From positions 3,782,001 to 3,846,000 of the forward strand of contig PQWQ01000004.1 in the NCBI GenBank assembly GCA_002943765.1: a stretch of 64,000 bases of DNA. The letters run 5' to 3'. The notes under the pieces are model-generated. The model saw nothing but the letters and a program-made list of their open reading frames with translations, had not been told where the DNA came from and made no database searches. This document shows positions 12,272-24,977 of the stretch, piece after piece. Source of the DNA: Psoroptes ovis. Its lineage: Eukaryota > Arthropoda > Arachnida > Sarcoptiformes > Psoroptidae. Made by a program: the position numbers and the translations under genes. Each line of letters opens with the position of its first letter. Within the stretch, counting starts at the first letter, position 1.

Positions 12272-14423
12272 TTTGTATGTCGGCTATATTCTCGTATATC
12301 CTCCTTTTGTATTTTTTTAAAGAAAAATTTTTCCAATCAAAAATATAATTATAATTATTTTCAGCCAAAAAAAAAATAATTGACAATTATTTGTGATCAA
12401 TTATCAATATATTTATTCTTTTACTTTTCTTCAACAAAATTTCTTCTGATCAGATTAATTTTTCAACAAAATAAAATGAAACATTCATTATTATTATTAT
12501 TATTATTTCACACACACACGATAAAAATTATTTGAGCAATCAATTTTCAATTTTTCAATCATTGATTCAATTTGTTATTACACTCGATTTCAATGGATCA
12601 TTATTTCAGCAAAAAATAAAATCAATCAATATGATCATAAATGAATGACAGGTGCTTTAGTATTGGCCGAAAGAATATTATTATTTGAATTGTTTATCGG
12701 AACAAACAATGCTTCAATCAAAAACAATAATCAACAATGGAAACTGATAGGAAAAATAATGAAAGAATGATTGTATTCTAAGCTCTATCGATGATGATGA
12801 TGATGATGATAATGAAACAAATTATCAATAATTTGAATTTTGTATTACAAATATTCAATGGTAATAATGATTCAAATATATCATAACAATTATTATTATT
12901 ATTAATATTTCTCTGGTATTAATAATGACTAATTAAATTGAATAATAATGATATCGATATTGATGATGATATTAATGATGATGAAAAGAATTCAAATGAC
13001 AAAAATTGATGTTTTTCATTGTTGTTGTTGTTATACATTTTCATTTTTTGTATTTTCAAAATCGATTTGTCTATGATTTGAATGAAATTTTTTTAATCAT
13101 GATAATCATTTATTGATTATCTCATTAATTAATATGTTTTTCTATTTACACAGATTAAATTCAAATCAATTCAGATTCATATGAAAGAATTTTAATTAGT
13201 TTTTTTTCTCTTCGAAATAATAATTATTTCATAAAAAATCAAATCAAATCAAATCAATGGATTTGAAAAAATTAAACTGTCAATTCTTCAAAACACTTGT
13301 AATTGATATAAACAATAATAATAAATGAATAAATGAATGAATGAATATTAAATTTCATTCATCTGAATTGAAAATGCTTTGGAAAACGACCAAAAAAAAA
13401 AAAAACCCTTTTAAATAAATTCAATTCTAATTAATATCGAACAATGATGATGATGATGATAATGATGATAATAATGATATCAATTCATTATAAACGACTA
13501 CGACGATCACCACCAACACCAGCACGACAACAATAACTATTCAGATGAAGAGTTTGCCCACAAATGAAATCACTCTCCAATGGTTTGATGTATTATATAA
13601 TTGTCATTGAAAAAGTGTTTGATTTTCATTTTTTTGGGATGATGATAATAATAATAATAATAGTAATCCAATGGAATTATAGTTTTTGTGTTAATACAAA
13701 CACACACACACACATATATATATATGAATGTGAATAATAATATTTAAAAAAAAAATTTTAACTTTTATTTTAGATTGTCCGAAAAGTTTTGGCCGATTTT
13801 CATCAACAACTTTATTGATTAATCAAAATGAACTTTTCGGACAGCCTCAAATGTTTTGTATATATTATGATGTTTTTTAAGCATCGAAATCGAGGATGCT
13901 CAGTACCATTGATGTATTATATGTGTATAATGATGGAATACAGTCATGTTTTCACAAAAATTATTCCAAAATTATTTTGACTCTAAGAACTCATTTCGAA
14001 ATAATAAAAGTGAAAAAACGAAAAAAATTCCAATACTGTCAAGGGCATCTTCTTCTGCATACATACATACATACATATATGTATGATGCGTTTAGATATT
14101 CTATATAATCACCGGAATTTCGATGTAAAATATTATTTATTCTATTCTATTCACCAAAAAGCAAATCGGTAAATCATTGAATTTAAAAAAAAAAATATTC
14201 TAAATGAATGAAACAAAAATCAAAAATAAATGGCCGCATTCATTCATTATTCAAAGTTTCCCTTGGAATTCATGAAGGAATTCATGAATCAGATAGATCT
14301 GATCAGATGTATTACAAACAGTTTTGGAATTATCATTTTTGGATAATTTTTTAATTTTTTTTGAAATAAATTAATCAATCAATCAATCAATAGGCTATGA
14401 TTATTGAATAAAATTTCAAAAAA
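12272..14423. other. Intergenic region with ATT/GAT repeats and one hairpin element
   Basis: About 2.1 kb without a convincing exon. It holds ATT and GAT microsatellites (12488-12510, 12788-12812, 13444-13475), an (AC)n(AT)n run at about 13698-13724, a short less AT-rich patch (13495-13570), and one copy of the mariner-like inverted-repeat element (13771-13848). A nearby direct repeat of GGAATTCATGAA occurs at about 14265-14290. Probably the promoter of the four-TM gene and the 3' flank of the ABCG gene. Confidence 0.6.
13771..13848. mobile_element. Mariner-like miniature inverted-repeat element, copy 1 (CCGAAAAG subtype)
   Basis: Left end TAGATTGTCCGAAAAGTT and right end AACTTTTCGGACAGCCT are inverted copies; the middle has diverged and pairs poorly. 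TA lies at the left edge as expected for Tc1/mariner insertion. Most eroded of the seven copies seen here. Confidence 0.75.
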
Positions 14424-16895
14424 TTATAAAATTTTTTGAAATTTTTCATCATTTCGATCATTGTTATTGTTGATGATAAGGTTATTTGATGTTGGTAATT
14501 GTTGATTATTGTTGCTATTGTTGATGCTGTTGTTGTTGCTTGTATCCATTTCAATTATTTGTTGTTTATTTTGTTCCTGTTGTTGTTGCCGTCGTTGTTG
14601 ATTTGTTTTTTGTTTATTTGAATGAATATTTGTACCACTAACCGATCGATTAACAATGAACCAAAATAATAGAAAAAATATTGTAAATTGTATTGCAATA
14701 ATAATTAAATTTTGTTGATAATCATAATATTGATCATTATCCAATAATTTCATTTGTTCCAATATGAATGAACGTTCATTTATTGTTGATGATTGATTTA
14801 TTGTCGAATATTGTTCTAGCTGTTGATGATGGCCACAACGATCAAAACCATACCATGTAACCAATGTCAAATGATAGCTTTGTTTGATAAATGATATGTC
14901 CATAATGAATTGTATGAAAAAATTTTCATAATTTCTCATCGGTATCAAATAACCAGCAAATATAATGATAATAATCAATATAAAACATGTTATAATATTA
15001 GCTAATTGTGAATTCAAAATCGATATGGCCGAAATGACTAAGCCTAAATTTTGTGCACAAGCAACACCTAAATATTGTGAAAGAAAATATAACCAAAATC
15101 GCCATTCATTAAATATATTATTAGTAGTCAATAATGATGAAATCACTGATGTTTGATTCATGTTTTCAACACGACTATATTGATTAAGATTTGGATATTT
15201 CAAAAAAAATGTAATTGTTGAACATACAAATGCATTGATTGTTGGCATAACCATATTAGCAACAGTCTGTGATAATATAAATGAATTTATATTGATCAAA
15301 CCATTACGATGTTCATTACAAGCCACAATTATTTCTTCATTTAATGCAAATACTGAAACCAGAAAATGTGATAATGCCATTAAAATTGTGGTCAAGAATA
15401 GAAATTTTAAATTTTGTTCAATCAAATCATATCCATAAATCGGTATAATATTTTTATCACGTAAATATTTATCGATACTACTATTCATTTGATTTGTTAA
15501 CCATTTTTGAAATGATGATGATGATGATGATGTTGATTCAGATGTTTCATCCAACATAATCAATTGTCCATATGTTTTATTTGAAAATTTCAAATCGCTC
15601 GAATTTAAATCATCGAAAAGTTGATAGCACGAGTCTGGTTCACTAATATCTTTGTCAAATAAAAGTATTAATAAAATAATGGCTGCAATTAATGCAAAAA
15701 ATTCAACTAAAAGTGATTTCTTATAATATCGATATTTATGTATTAAACTACGTTTAAATAGATGCCATATATTCATTAGATTAAAACTAGATCGACGTGG
15801 TTGTATTCCATTTTCCAATAATATGCCATATTTTTGCGCTAAATGTAATATATCATCACGTGTTGCAAATACACGATTTGCAACATGTACAGTTAGCTCA
15901 TTTGGTTTCGATGCAATTTTAATTAATCGTTCAATCGGTGTTTGAATACCGGATTGTACGGTTACACCGGATTCACGTAAAAATAGAGACATATGTTCGA
16001 CACTACCTTCATAAATACAAAGACCACTACGGCTTAATACATATAATTTATCGAATGCTGATAATACATCCGAATCGATCATATGTCCAATCGATAAGCA
16101 TACAGAAATTCTATAAGTTCGGCTCATTTGTTTCATTAAGCTAACAAACTGTTTTTACAAATTAATAAAATTAGAATTGATTCAATTCAATTCAATACTC
16201 ACATTTTCGACGCTAACATTATCAAGATGTGATAATGGCTCTTCCAGAAATAACATATTTGGTTTATCTGTCGATGAAAGACTCATTGCAACTTGTGTTT
16301 TAACACATTCTTCAGCCGTACAATCAGCTATTCGAACTTTAGCTGATTCTTCTAATTTCAAATTTGTCAACAATTCTTTGACAACTTTTTGTCTTTGTTC
16401 ACGAGCAACATATGGATGACGAAAACAGAATGCATAATCCAGTGTTTCTTCAACAGTCATACTAACCAATAGATTATTGTTGATAACATTCTCTAAAAAA
16501 AATACATGCAATGATATATCTGGATTGACGAACAGCATTGTTTCTTCATCTAATCCATGATTATTACCACCAGAAAGACATTTGAGCAGCGCTGTTTTAC
16601 CACATTTACGTGGACCCATTATACCATTCAGCGTACCATAATTTAATTGTCCATTTATTTTACGTAACACAGTTCTAGGTGGATGTAGAATTTTCTTTTC
16701 AACAAATTTCAAATCAATAAATGCAATACCAATGTGTGAAATGAATTTTCGATGCTTAATCACTTCTTGATTTTGATATGGATTAATAACTGGTTCATAT
16801 GTTTCATCAACATTATTATTATTATTATTATTATTATTATCTGCTTTTACTTGATTCATATTTATATTCCAGTAAAAATATTCCGAGATTTTCAA
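14424..16895 (-). CDS. ABCG-type half-transporter with degenerate nucleotide-binding domain
   Basis: ABC transporter of the G subfamily (NBD first, then six-TM domain), 805 residues from exons 16895-16203 and 16148-14424; a second start at 16860 (MNQVKAD) is also plausible. The Walker A is GPRKCGKTALL, which keeps GxxxxGKT. The rest is unusual: the Q-loop Gln position reads FLENV, the signature LSGGE is replaced by CTAEECVKTQ, the Walker B acidic pair is FLEEPLSHLD, and the H-loop HQP is replaced by SIGHM. The NPDD-type linker and TM half are present, with at least five hydrophobic segments. The C-tail is Gln/Asn-rich. Likely weak or non-hydrolysing, perhaps a partner subunit; substrate unknown. 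Confidence 0.82.
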
Positions 16896-17790
16896 CTATT
16901 CAATTATTCAAGTCTTTACACAATCAATCATGATTTCAATCTGATCAAAATAAGACGAAAAAACCTTTCCAAACCATCATCAACAAACTATGTCATTTCG
17001 TGATTCGAAAACATTTTCGATCAATTTCCAGGTGTGTTTTTTTTTTTTTGATCAAATTAATTACCGGTAATTATCAATAATAATCGATTCATGAATCCTT
17101 TTTAAAATCATTTTCTATTTCTAAAGTATTATTCAATGAATTTATAATTGTAAATCAATATAAAAAAAAATCGATTCAAATTTTTCAACCATTTAATCAA
17201 ATCAATATTCCTCAATGAAAATTGAATCAATTTTCCTATATTTTTTTCATTCAATAAATTCAAAACCATTAGATGGTGCTTTGGTGCATGTGCAGAATAT
17301 TTCGGCTGAAATTGATTCCTCCACATTCAATCGACTCGAAAGCATCGCTCGTTTATTTTATTTTATTTTTCTCGAAGTATTTTAAACTTTATCTCTCTTT
17401 TTTTTTCTTCTCATTAATTTCGACGTGATCACCATAGACATTTAAAAGTGCCAAAAAAATCAAATCAAAAATTAAAAATATAAATCAAGTCATTGTCCGT
17501 TCAAAATCTTAGATTATTTTCATTTCTTTTTTCTTGAATATTTCATAAATACAACAAGAAAAAATTCTTTAAATATTTTTTTGTCTCGAAAGAAAAAAAA
17601 ATCTTAAAATAAATTCAAGTAAAATCTCAAATGACAACGCAGACTTCGCAATGCACTCCGAAAAAAGCTTAAAATGAAAATATTTTTTTGGTTTTTTTTG
17701 GCCTAAGGTTGGTTACTCGAATAATCAATTGAATCCAAAATCATTGATTTGTTCATTTGCTTGGCTATTCAATCAAATGAATTGGTTTGA

Positions 17791-17847
17791 ATTGAATTGA
17801 TTTGAATTGAATTGAATTGAATTTAATTCAATTCAAATCAATTCAAT
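17791..17847. repeat. AATTG-array palindrome, 23-bp perfect arms
   Basis: Arm 17791-17813 (ATTGAATTGATTTGAATTGA...) is exactly the reverse complement of 17825-17847, separated by 11 bases. It is built from pentamer ATTGA units, like the shorter array at about 20698-20733. Could extrude as a cruciform or just reflect slippage and inversion of the pentamer. Confidence 0.85.
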
Positions 17848-18062
17848 GGATTATTTGATTGATTATTTGTATTTTTTTATTTATGATTTACTCATATTTT
17901 CTCGAATATTTTTCTTTTCGAATAAAAATTAAATTAATTACAATTTAAGTCATTGATTTAAAAATAAATATAGTAAGAATAAATGAATATAAATAAAAAT
18001 AAATGTACGAATTGAAATGAAATAAAAAAAAAATATTAACTATGATTGTCAACAATGTATGC

Positions 18063-18063
<1 letters not shown>

Positions 18064-18097
<34 letters not shown>
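18064..18097. repeat. (ATC)n microsatellite
   Basis: Eleven or so uninterrupted ATC units. Similar GAT/ATC runs recur at 20016-20042, 56753-56775, 63195-63217 and 63295-63317. Confidence 0.95.
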
Positions 18098-18099
<2 letters not shown>

Positions 18100-18302
18100 T
18101 ATTCAAATGACTAATGATGCTTGATTAATAATAATAATATTTGCCATTTCAATGATAATATTACCTCATATTTACAAATATTTTAAATCAAAGATTTCAA
18201 AGATTTTGAAGATTTCAAAAAAGATTCATAGATTTGAAATTTACTCTACACAAATATTCTTCGGAATAGCAAAACTGGGGTATATAAATAATCAAATATT
18301 AT

Positions 18303-18383
18303 TAGGCTGTCCCATAAGTTTTTGCAATTTTTCAAGTGGAAAAAAAATTTAAAAAACGGCAAGAAATTATGGGACAGGCTAAT
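18303..18383. mobile_element. Mariner-like miniature inverted-repeat element, copy 2 (CCCATAAG subtype)
   Basis: Begins TTAGGCTGTCCCATAAGTT and ends with the inverted AATTATGGGACAGGCTAA. The arms pair over about 30 bases with a few mismatches. TA flanks both ends. Confidence 0.88.
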
Positions 18384-18747
18384 ATTATTATTATTATCAA
18401 ATCATTAATAAAATGTGTGTGTAAGCGAGAAAAAAAATTTTTTTTTGAAATAATAAATGGAAAAAATGTCAACTATTCAATGAAATTCCTTTAAAAGTCA
18501 ACTATTAAGTTTATTTATTTTCAAACAATATTTCAAGCAGCAATATTTTTCTTTTTCACAAATATTTTAACCATTAATATTTGATTTCTACTCTGTGTGT
18601 CTGTGTGTGTGTTTGTTGTTCAACATTTTTGAATGGAAGTGAAATTTTTTTTTCGCTCCCTTTTTACATTCAATATATTGATGAAAATTTACCATAAAAT
18701 AAAAAATTCAACTTTACTCATAGTATATATATATATTTTAAATCTAG

Positions 18748-18849
18748 AAAATTTTATATTAGGCTGTCCCATAAGTTCTTGCTGATTTTTAAATTTGTTT
18801 TCATTCAAAAAACAGCAAGAACTTATGGGACAGCCTAATATAAAATTTT
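18748..18849. mobile_element. Mariner-like miniature inverted-repeat element, copy 3, with extended perfect arms
   Basis: The core ends are TTAGGCTGTCCCATAAGTTC and its inverse. The perfect pairing runs beyond the core into the flanks: 18748-18784 is the exact reverse complement of 18813-18849, so 37 bp with a 28-base loop. Transcribed, this is a pre-miRNA-sized hairpin. Confidence 0.92.
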
Positions 18850-19689
18850 ATTTTTTATTTCATTTTTTCATTTTCAAAAAATTTCAATCATACAAAATGG
18901 CAATATGCAATATTTTTTCAGTTTATTTTTTTACAATTAATATTATTTTGTCACATTTTTTGATTATGATTATTTCTATTCTATATTTTCTATTTTTCAT
19001 TTAAAAATGAATTTAATAGTAGTTATTTGACACTATTTTTAGATGTTTATTCATTTATTTATTAATATTTTCAATTTTCAGCGTTTTTTCTCTAGTATTC
19101 TTTCATAGTCAAATTGACAAATAAAAAATGGATAATTTTTAAGAAAAAAAATTGAATAAAGACATGAATAAATGCATACATTTATCCAATATTAAGCAAT
19201 TTAAGCAATCTACATGTGATAAGATTCATATATTTTCTATCGAGGAGCCCAAATTCTTGAAATCTCAACAGTCAAAGACTGATGAAAGTTATTTTTCAAA
19301 AAATTACACAATCAATTCATACATTAGAAAATTTGATCAACCAAAATTGTCAATCAATCAATCAATACTTTTTTCAATCGAAACTTTTCAAATATTATTA
19401 TTGAATATTATTTATTTATTTTTTTTATTTTCATTTCAAACTATTTCAACATATACGATTCATTTATTTATTTATTTATTTATTTTTTCATTCATTCATT
19501 ATTTGATTGATCGATAACCAATGATAGTAAAATCAAGTCATTGTCATATCAAGAGAAAGAGAAAAAAAATAATGAAAATGTGAAATAAAATGAAATAAAC
19601 AAAAATATATTTATTTATTATTATTATTCAAATTATTAAATGATCATGATTATCATATTATAATAATCATAATAATAATAATAATAATA

Positions 19690-19771
19690 TTAGGTTGTCC
19701 CATAAGTTCTTGTCGTTTTTTAAATTTGTTTTCTTTCGAAAAACGGCAAGAACTTATTGGACAACCCAATA
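19690..19771. mobile_element. Mariner-like miniature inverted-repeat element, copy 4 (CCCATAAG subtype)
   Basis: Left end TTAGGTTGTCCCATAAGTTC, right end GAACTTATTGGACAACCCAA. Only a handful of arm mismatches over more than 30 bases. The same middle sequence (AAATTTGTTTTC) as copy 3 shows common descent of the whole element, not just its ends. Confidence 0.92.
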
Positions 19772-20011
19772 ATAATAAATATTACATATGCAAATCCATA
19801 CAATTGAAGAGTTTGTTTGTTTGTTTGTTTGTTTTGTTTTTTCTGAATGCAACTTTAATGCAATTGAACAATAAACAAACAATTTAGATCATCTGATCTC
19901 TCTGTGTTCATAACTTGTCAATCATATTTTATTTTATTTTATTTTATTTCATTTTTTCTTTGAAAATAAATAAATGAATTCTTTTTTCTCATTGAAATAT
20001 CATTATTATTG

Positions 20012-20015
<4 letters not shown>

Positions 20016-20042
<27 letters not shown>
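20016..20042. repeat. (GAT)n microsatellite
   Basis: Uninterrupted GAT units followed by ATT units, typical of this window's triplet repeats. Confidence 0.95.
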
Positions 20043-20043
<1 letters not shown>

Positions 20044-20492
20044 ATTATTGCGAACATTAAACATGTTGATTTGATTTTATTCATTTCATTTTTGTGAAAA
20101 ATTTCAATTCATTTCAAAAATATAAAGAATTTATTTATTCATTCATTTTTCTTCTTCGTGTACATATTTTTTTGGTTAGCTATAACCATGAAGTAAAAAA
20201 AATAAAAAAATAAAAAATTCTGTTTTAAACTTCCTTGAGGGGTATTGATAGTGCAATTTTTTTTATTTTTATTTTATTTTTTTGAAAATTCAAAGGTTTT
20301 TCGTTTCTATTTTTAAGCTATTTTGTCAATTTGAAATATTATAATAATCAAAAAATTGAAAAAAATTGAAATTTATGCGCAATTTTCCATTGAATTTTAT
20401 TCAAAAATTTTAAAATTCAAAGAATTTCATCCAATATTGACACATGAGTTTGTAAAATGTGAAAATGAATGTGAATGCATGGAGAAAAAAGT

Positions 20493-20540
20493 GAAATTTG
20501 AAATTACGCAAATTCTTGAATTTGCGTAATTTCAAATTTC
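20493..20540. repeat. Perfect 22-bp palindrome with 4-base loop
   Basis: GAAATTTGAAATTACGCAAA.. at 20493-20514 is the exact reverse complement of 20519-20540; the spacer is CTTG. It does not share sequence with the mariner-like elements. No TA-flanked terminal repeat was seen. Confidence 0.93.
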
Positions 20541-21451
20541 TATAAAATTCTTTACATTCAATGAATGACTTATTTTTTTTTGACTTTTCATAATTAAAAT
20601 TGACAAATTATATCCATTGAATAGGGTGAATCTATTTTTCCATGTCGAAAAAAAAATGTTCTTTTTGAACCAAATTTTTCTGATTATTTTTAATTCAAAT
20701 TGAATTGAATTGAATTGAATTGAATTGAATTCAATTTTTTTGATGAGATAACCCCCAAACAAAATTAATGGTTTTTTACTCTCTATTTTCTCTCTCAATT
20801 CTATATGAAATTTGAAATTTAAATCAAAATTCAAAGAAAATTACGAATAACAATCGATTCGGATTGCAATATTCATTTCCATTCATTCATTTGTTCATCA
20901 TAATTTATTATGAAAAAAAAAAGCGAAAAATGTCACCGTCGATATTCTTTTCGGCTTAGGGAGTGTCACGATTGTGTATTTATGAATATTTACTTTTTTC
21001 CGACGATATTTCAATCGTATAATGATGTATAATTCTAATATTAATAATAATATTTATAATTGTAATAATACAAGATATCGTTTCGTTTCGTATGTTTTCT
21101 CATTCTGTAATAATTAACTGGCTGGTTGATTTTTGTTTGGAAAAAAAATAAAGAAATAATTTTTTTTTATTTTTTGGCCAAATAATCATTGGCTCCTGTT
21201 ATTGTTGTTGTTGTCGGTGATGGTGCTGGTGCTTGTTGTTGTTGTTGTTGTTGGTGGTGTGTGGTGGTATTCACTGAATTTCATCCATTTGTAGTAATAA
21301 TCTGGCATGACGTTTGGAATGTCGAATATTTTGTTGTTGTTGGCTGCTGTCATCATCATACCATACTAGTTTGGCATTATTATTATTATTCTTATTATTA
21401 TAATCATTAATAATAATGTAATAATGTTGAAATATTGATTAAAGAATAATA

Positions 21452-21534
21452 TTAAGTTGTTCCATAAGTTCTTGCCGTTTTTTTAGATTTTTTTTTCCAT
21501 TCAAAAAATGGTAAGAACTTATGGGACAACCTAA
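21452..21534. mobile_element. Mariner-like miniature inverted-repeat element, copy 5 (CCCATAAG subtype)
   Basis: Left end TTAAGTTGTTCCATAAGTTC, right end GAACTTATGGGACAACCTAA. Arms pair over more than 30 bases with a few changes. Lies about 1 kb upstream of the Mp20 start. Confidence 0.9.
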
Positions 21535-22372
21535 TAATAACGACGCATATTCTATTATTTTTTCATTAGTTTGTCGTAATTCATTCATTCATTTCATTTT
21601 CATTTCAGTTCAGTCGTCTTTTGATTCAAATCATAGTATTCAACAGTTATTTATTTATACACTTTTTCATATATTCATTTGTTGGCATTTGTGTTGTTGA
21701 TCGACATTAAATATTCTTTTTCCTTCTCACCGTTTTCTTATTCCACGATATTTCAAATATGTTTAGAATATTTTTTTTTTTAAATTAAATTTTGGGCGTA
21801 AATACCGTACATTATCATCATTTTATATTATATTTATATTATTTTCCGATACATTTAAAATTTTATATTATACAAAATTACAAATACATTTGTTTATTCA
21901 ATAGACACAAATAGATTCATCATTGTTGTCGCTACTGTCGGCAATATTAATGTGTAATCATCATCATATTATCAATGATAAATAAATGAATGAATGAATA
22001 TGGGGAGTTGGCAGCAAATTGAAAAGAATAATTTTGTTAGTTGTAATTTTAATTGTAAAAAAGAATAATAATAATTCATTTTATCATATATACATAATAA
22101 TAATAATAATTTATTCAAATACATTGCTGCCATAACACATTGATTGGGTGGGTGTATTAATGAAGAAATAGATGAATGGTTGGATTGCTTGTAATTGCAA
22201 CAACGATTATTACAAGCCTGTTGCTACATATTTTACGAAATATATATTATTTCTTTTCTATATTTAAATATATTATAATTTAAAGCTATGCATATACATG
22301 CAATGAATAAAGTAGAAAATATAACCGGCCATCAATAACGGTACACAGGTCTAAAATTCATCGTGGCTCGAC

Positions 22373-22380
22373 TATAAAAT
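22373..22380 (+). promoter_or_regulatory. TATA box of Mp20
   Basis: TATAAAAT in the context CGACTATAAAATAGGC, an unusually GC-framed patch about 180 bases before the Mp20 ATG. Transcription would start near 22403-22410. The site also resembles a MEF2 box (one base too long), fitting a muscle gene; that is inference. Confidence 0.7.
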
Positions 22381-22557
22381 AGGCTTAAATTGATGCGCCC
22401 AAATTCACAAACGATCATCGTCGTGTTAGCATCGAGTCTTCATTAAGCAATCGAATCTCTTGTACATTGCTAATTGCATTTCACCAATCATTTTTTTTTC
22501 AGTGTAATAATTTATTTGTGAATTTTATTCCTTAAATTCATATAAAAATATATTACA

Positions 22558-24179
22558 ATGGCCTCACGCGGTCCATCATATGGTCTTAGTGCCCAAGTTG
22601 CCAACAAAGTAAGTTTTTTTTGCCTGTCTGTCTGTCAAATTATTTTATTATTATTATTGTCATTGATTCCAAAAAAGAAAAAAGTTCCGTATTTAATCAT
22701 ATTCAATCATTTGAATACATATATATTTTTTTCCATCAAAAAACGAATTAGCATTCAATTTACAATCACAATTTTTGATTCAAATAAATTAATTCAATTT
22801 GAATATTTTTCAATCAAAAAACATTTGTGATTTGATTTAAAATTTCAAATTGAAATTAATTTATTTTAGCCTTTTCAATGTTTTTTCTCATTGAATAAAA
22901 AAAAATACAAACCTTTAATGATTATGAATATGAAATACGGAACTCTAAAAAAAAAAATCATTTGATCAGACATTGATTCGGTGCTTTTTGCTTTCGATTA
23001 ATTATTTTCATTCGCAAAAATATGTTTATGTTTGTTACACCAAAAATAAGAAAAAACAAAACAAAAAAACATTATTTCGATGCCAAGTTGATTTGATCAT
23101 AGTGTGATATGATTATTTTTATATTTTTTGGGTAGAATAGTCTTGTGCTAGCAAACACAGAATTGGCTCGATGTCAAAATAAATTTTTTTTTTTTTTTGT
23201 TGAAAGAATCCGAAAATAATTATAGCCCCTAAAAATTGCGATTGCACCAACAACATATGTGTGTCTAAAACAATTCAAACATTTGTTGTATTCGGGGAGT
23301 GGTTGGTGCCCATTTTATTCCCTTTTTACACTACTACACACACACATATATTGATATTTTATTTATATGTTGATCTAATATGACAGCATTTATTTTTTTC
23401 AAAAAAAAATAAAATAAAATAAAATGTCTATTTTTTTTCTTTTTTTTTTGATTATATTTGGATATTTATAATAATAATAATAATAACAAAAATAGATCGC
23501 TGGTAAACGTGATCCTCAACTCGAAGCTGAAGTTTTGGGTTGGATTGAAGCCGTTCTTGGTGAACGATTGCCAGCCGGTCCATTTGAAGAAGTTCTTCGA
23601 GATGGTACAATTTTATGCAGGTATTTTTTTTTTTTTTTTTGTTTGAATCATTTTTGAAAGATTTGAATCAAATCATTCATTATTATAATCATTTAAATGA
23701 AATATGTAAATAGATTGATGAACAAATTGAAACCAGGTGCAATCCCAAAAATCAATACATCAGGTGGACAATTTAAAATGATGGAAAATATCAACAAGTT
23801 CCAAAAGGCAATCAAAGATTACGGTGTACCAGATATCGATTGCTTTCAAACAGTCGATTTGTATGAACGACGTAACATCCCTCAAGTGACTCAATGCATC
23901 ATGGCTTTGGGCCGAACTGTATGTATTTTTTCTTGGATTTTTGATTTTTTAAATTAAAATTATTTTCATTTCAATTTTATTCCACCACTTAATACACAGT
24001 GTTATTTGCATCCAGAATGGCCAGGTCCCTTTTTGGGTCCAAAACCAGCTGATGAAAATAAACGTAATTTCACTGAAGAACAATTACGCGCTGGTGAAGG
24101 TGTTATCAATTTACAATATGGTACAAACAAAGGTGCCAATGCCAGTGGTCTCAATTTCGGCAACACTCGTCACATGTAA
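22558..24179 (+). CDS. Mp20: Muscle protein 20 / calponin-transgelin family
   Basis: Single calponin-homology protein of the arthropod Mp20/transgelin group; binds actin in muscle thin filaments. Exons 22558-22608, 23496-23620, 23714-23918 and 24000-24179 give 186 residues, the usual Mp20 length. The CH domain runs from about residue 20 to 130 (QLEAEVLGWIEAVLGERLP, DGTILCRLMNKLKPGAIPKI, FQTVDLYERRNIPQVTQCI). The C-terminus has a calponin-type repeat (NLQYGTNKGANASGLNFGNTRHM). The first intron is 887 bases, long for this window, and may hold muscle control elements. A strong TATA box lies upstream. Codon use is less AT-biased than in the neighbours, as expected for a highly expressed gene. Confidence 0.96.
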
Positions 24180-24977
24180 ATTGTTAATTTTATATTCAAA
24201 AAATAAATAAATATTTTTAACAGACAAACAGTTATAATAATTGAAAGAAAAAAAAAACAATAATCTAAAAACCAATAAAACCAATAATAAAAAGATGAAA
24301 CAATATTACATTTTACATGAAACAATATAAACAACAATGATGAACTGAAACTCAATGAAACAAACAAAAAATTCTGTCAATATTATTTATTATTAAAAAT
24401 TGAAAAATTTAAAAATAAATCAAAACATTTTCAATCAATGAATATCAATGACCATTTTTTTTCTACTACTACTACCACTCAACTTTTAAATCCCAAAAAT
24501 GAATGACCTTTAACAAAATAACAAATGTCCTTTAAAAAATCAAACTGTAAAAAACCACTGGAACAACCAATGATGAATGAGACAATATTCGACCAGCAGC
24601 AGTAAAACAAATAAACAAATTCAGTCCCAAAAATTTATTATTTAAAATAATTTTGAAAAATAATAAAAAAAAGCCATGAAATTTACAATAATAATAATAA
24701 TAAAACGACGATTATATTTACAATTGAATAATAATTGAATTTTTTCTTAAATTATAATCAATCAATGATTGTGTATGTCTGTGTATGTGTGTCTGTGTGT
24801 GTGTGCATTGATAAATTTCAAATCAATTGTATGAATAATAATAATAATAATGATAATATGAACACGTTTATTAAATAGGAAAGAAAAAAAAGAATTGAAA
24901 ATTTCAAATTTAATTATTCGATATGTGTGTGTGTAATCGATTAAATGATATCGAATCGGTAAAACCTTTAGACCGTT
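24180..24977. other. Convergent 3' flanks of Mp20 and the Cys-rich membrane protein
   Basis: AATAAATAAATA signal about 25 bases after the Mp20 stop. The rest is A-rich with ATA and GT repeats (24784-24805). No coding region seen. Confidence 0.6.

Larger units (their letters stand above)
16896..22557. other. 5.6-kb gene-poor region upstream of Mp20
   Basis: No open frame here looks like a protein: the longer ones (e.g. 19152-19517) are AT-biased with no motif. The region is packed with AATTG arrays, GAT/ATC microsatellites, perfect palindromes (17791-17847, 20493-20540) and four mariner-like hairpin elements (18303, 18748, 19690, 21452). A GTT/GGT-rich patch sits at 21185-21280. The right end holds the Mp20 promoter. 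It separates the ABCG start (minus) from the Mp20 start (plus), so both genes' control regions should be here. Confidence 0.6.

Noticed and set aside
16177..16419. Plus-strand frame opposite the ABCG gene
   Set aside because: Shadow of the minus-strand NBD exon.
19152..19517. 121-residue open frame in the gene-poor region
   Set aside because: Composition follows the local AT bias, no motif or splice partner, ends in repeated hydrophobic F/I/Y runs.
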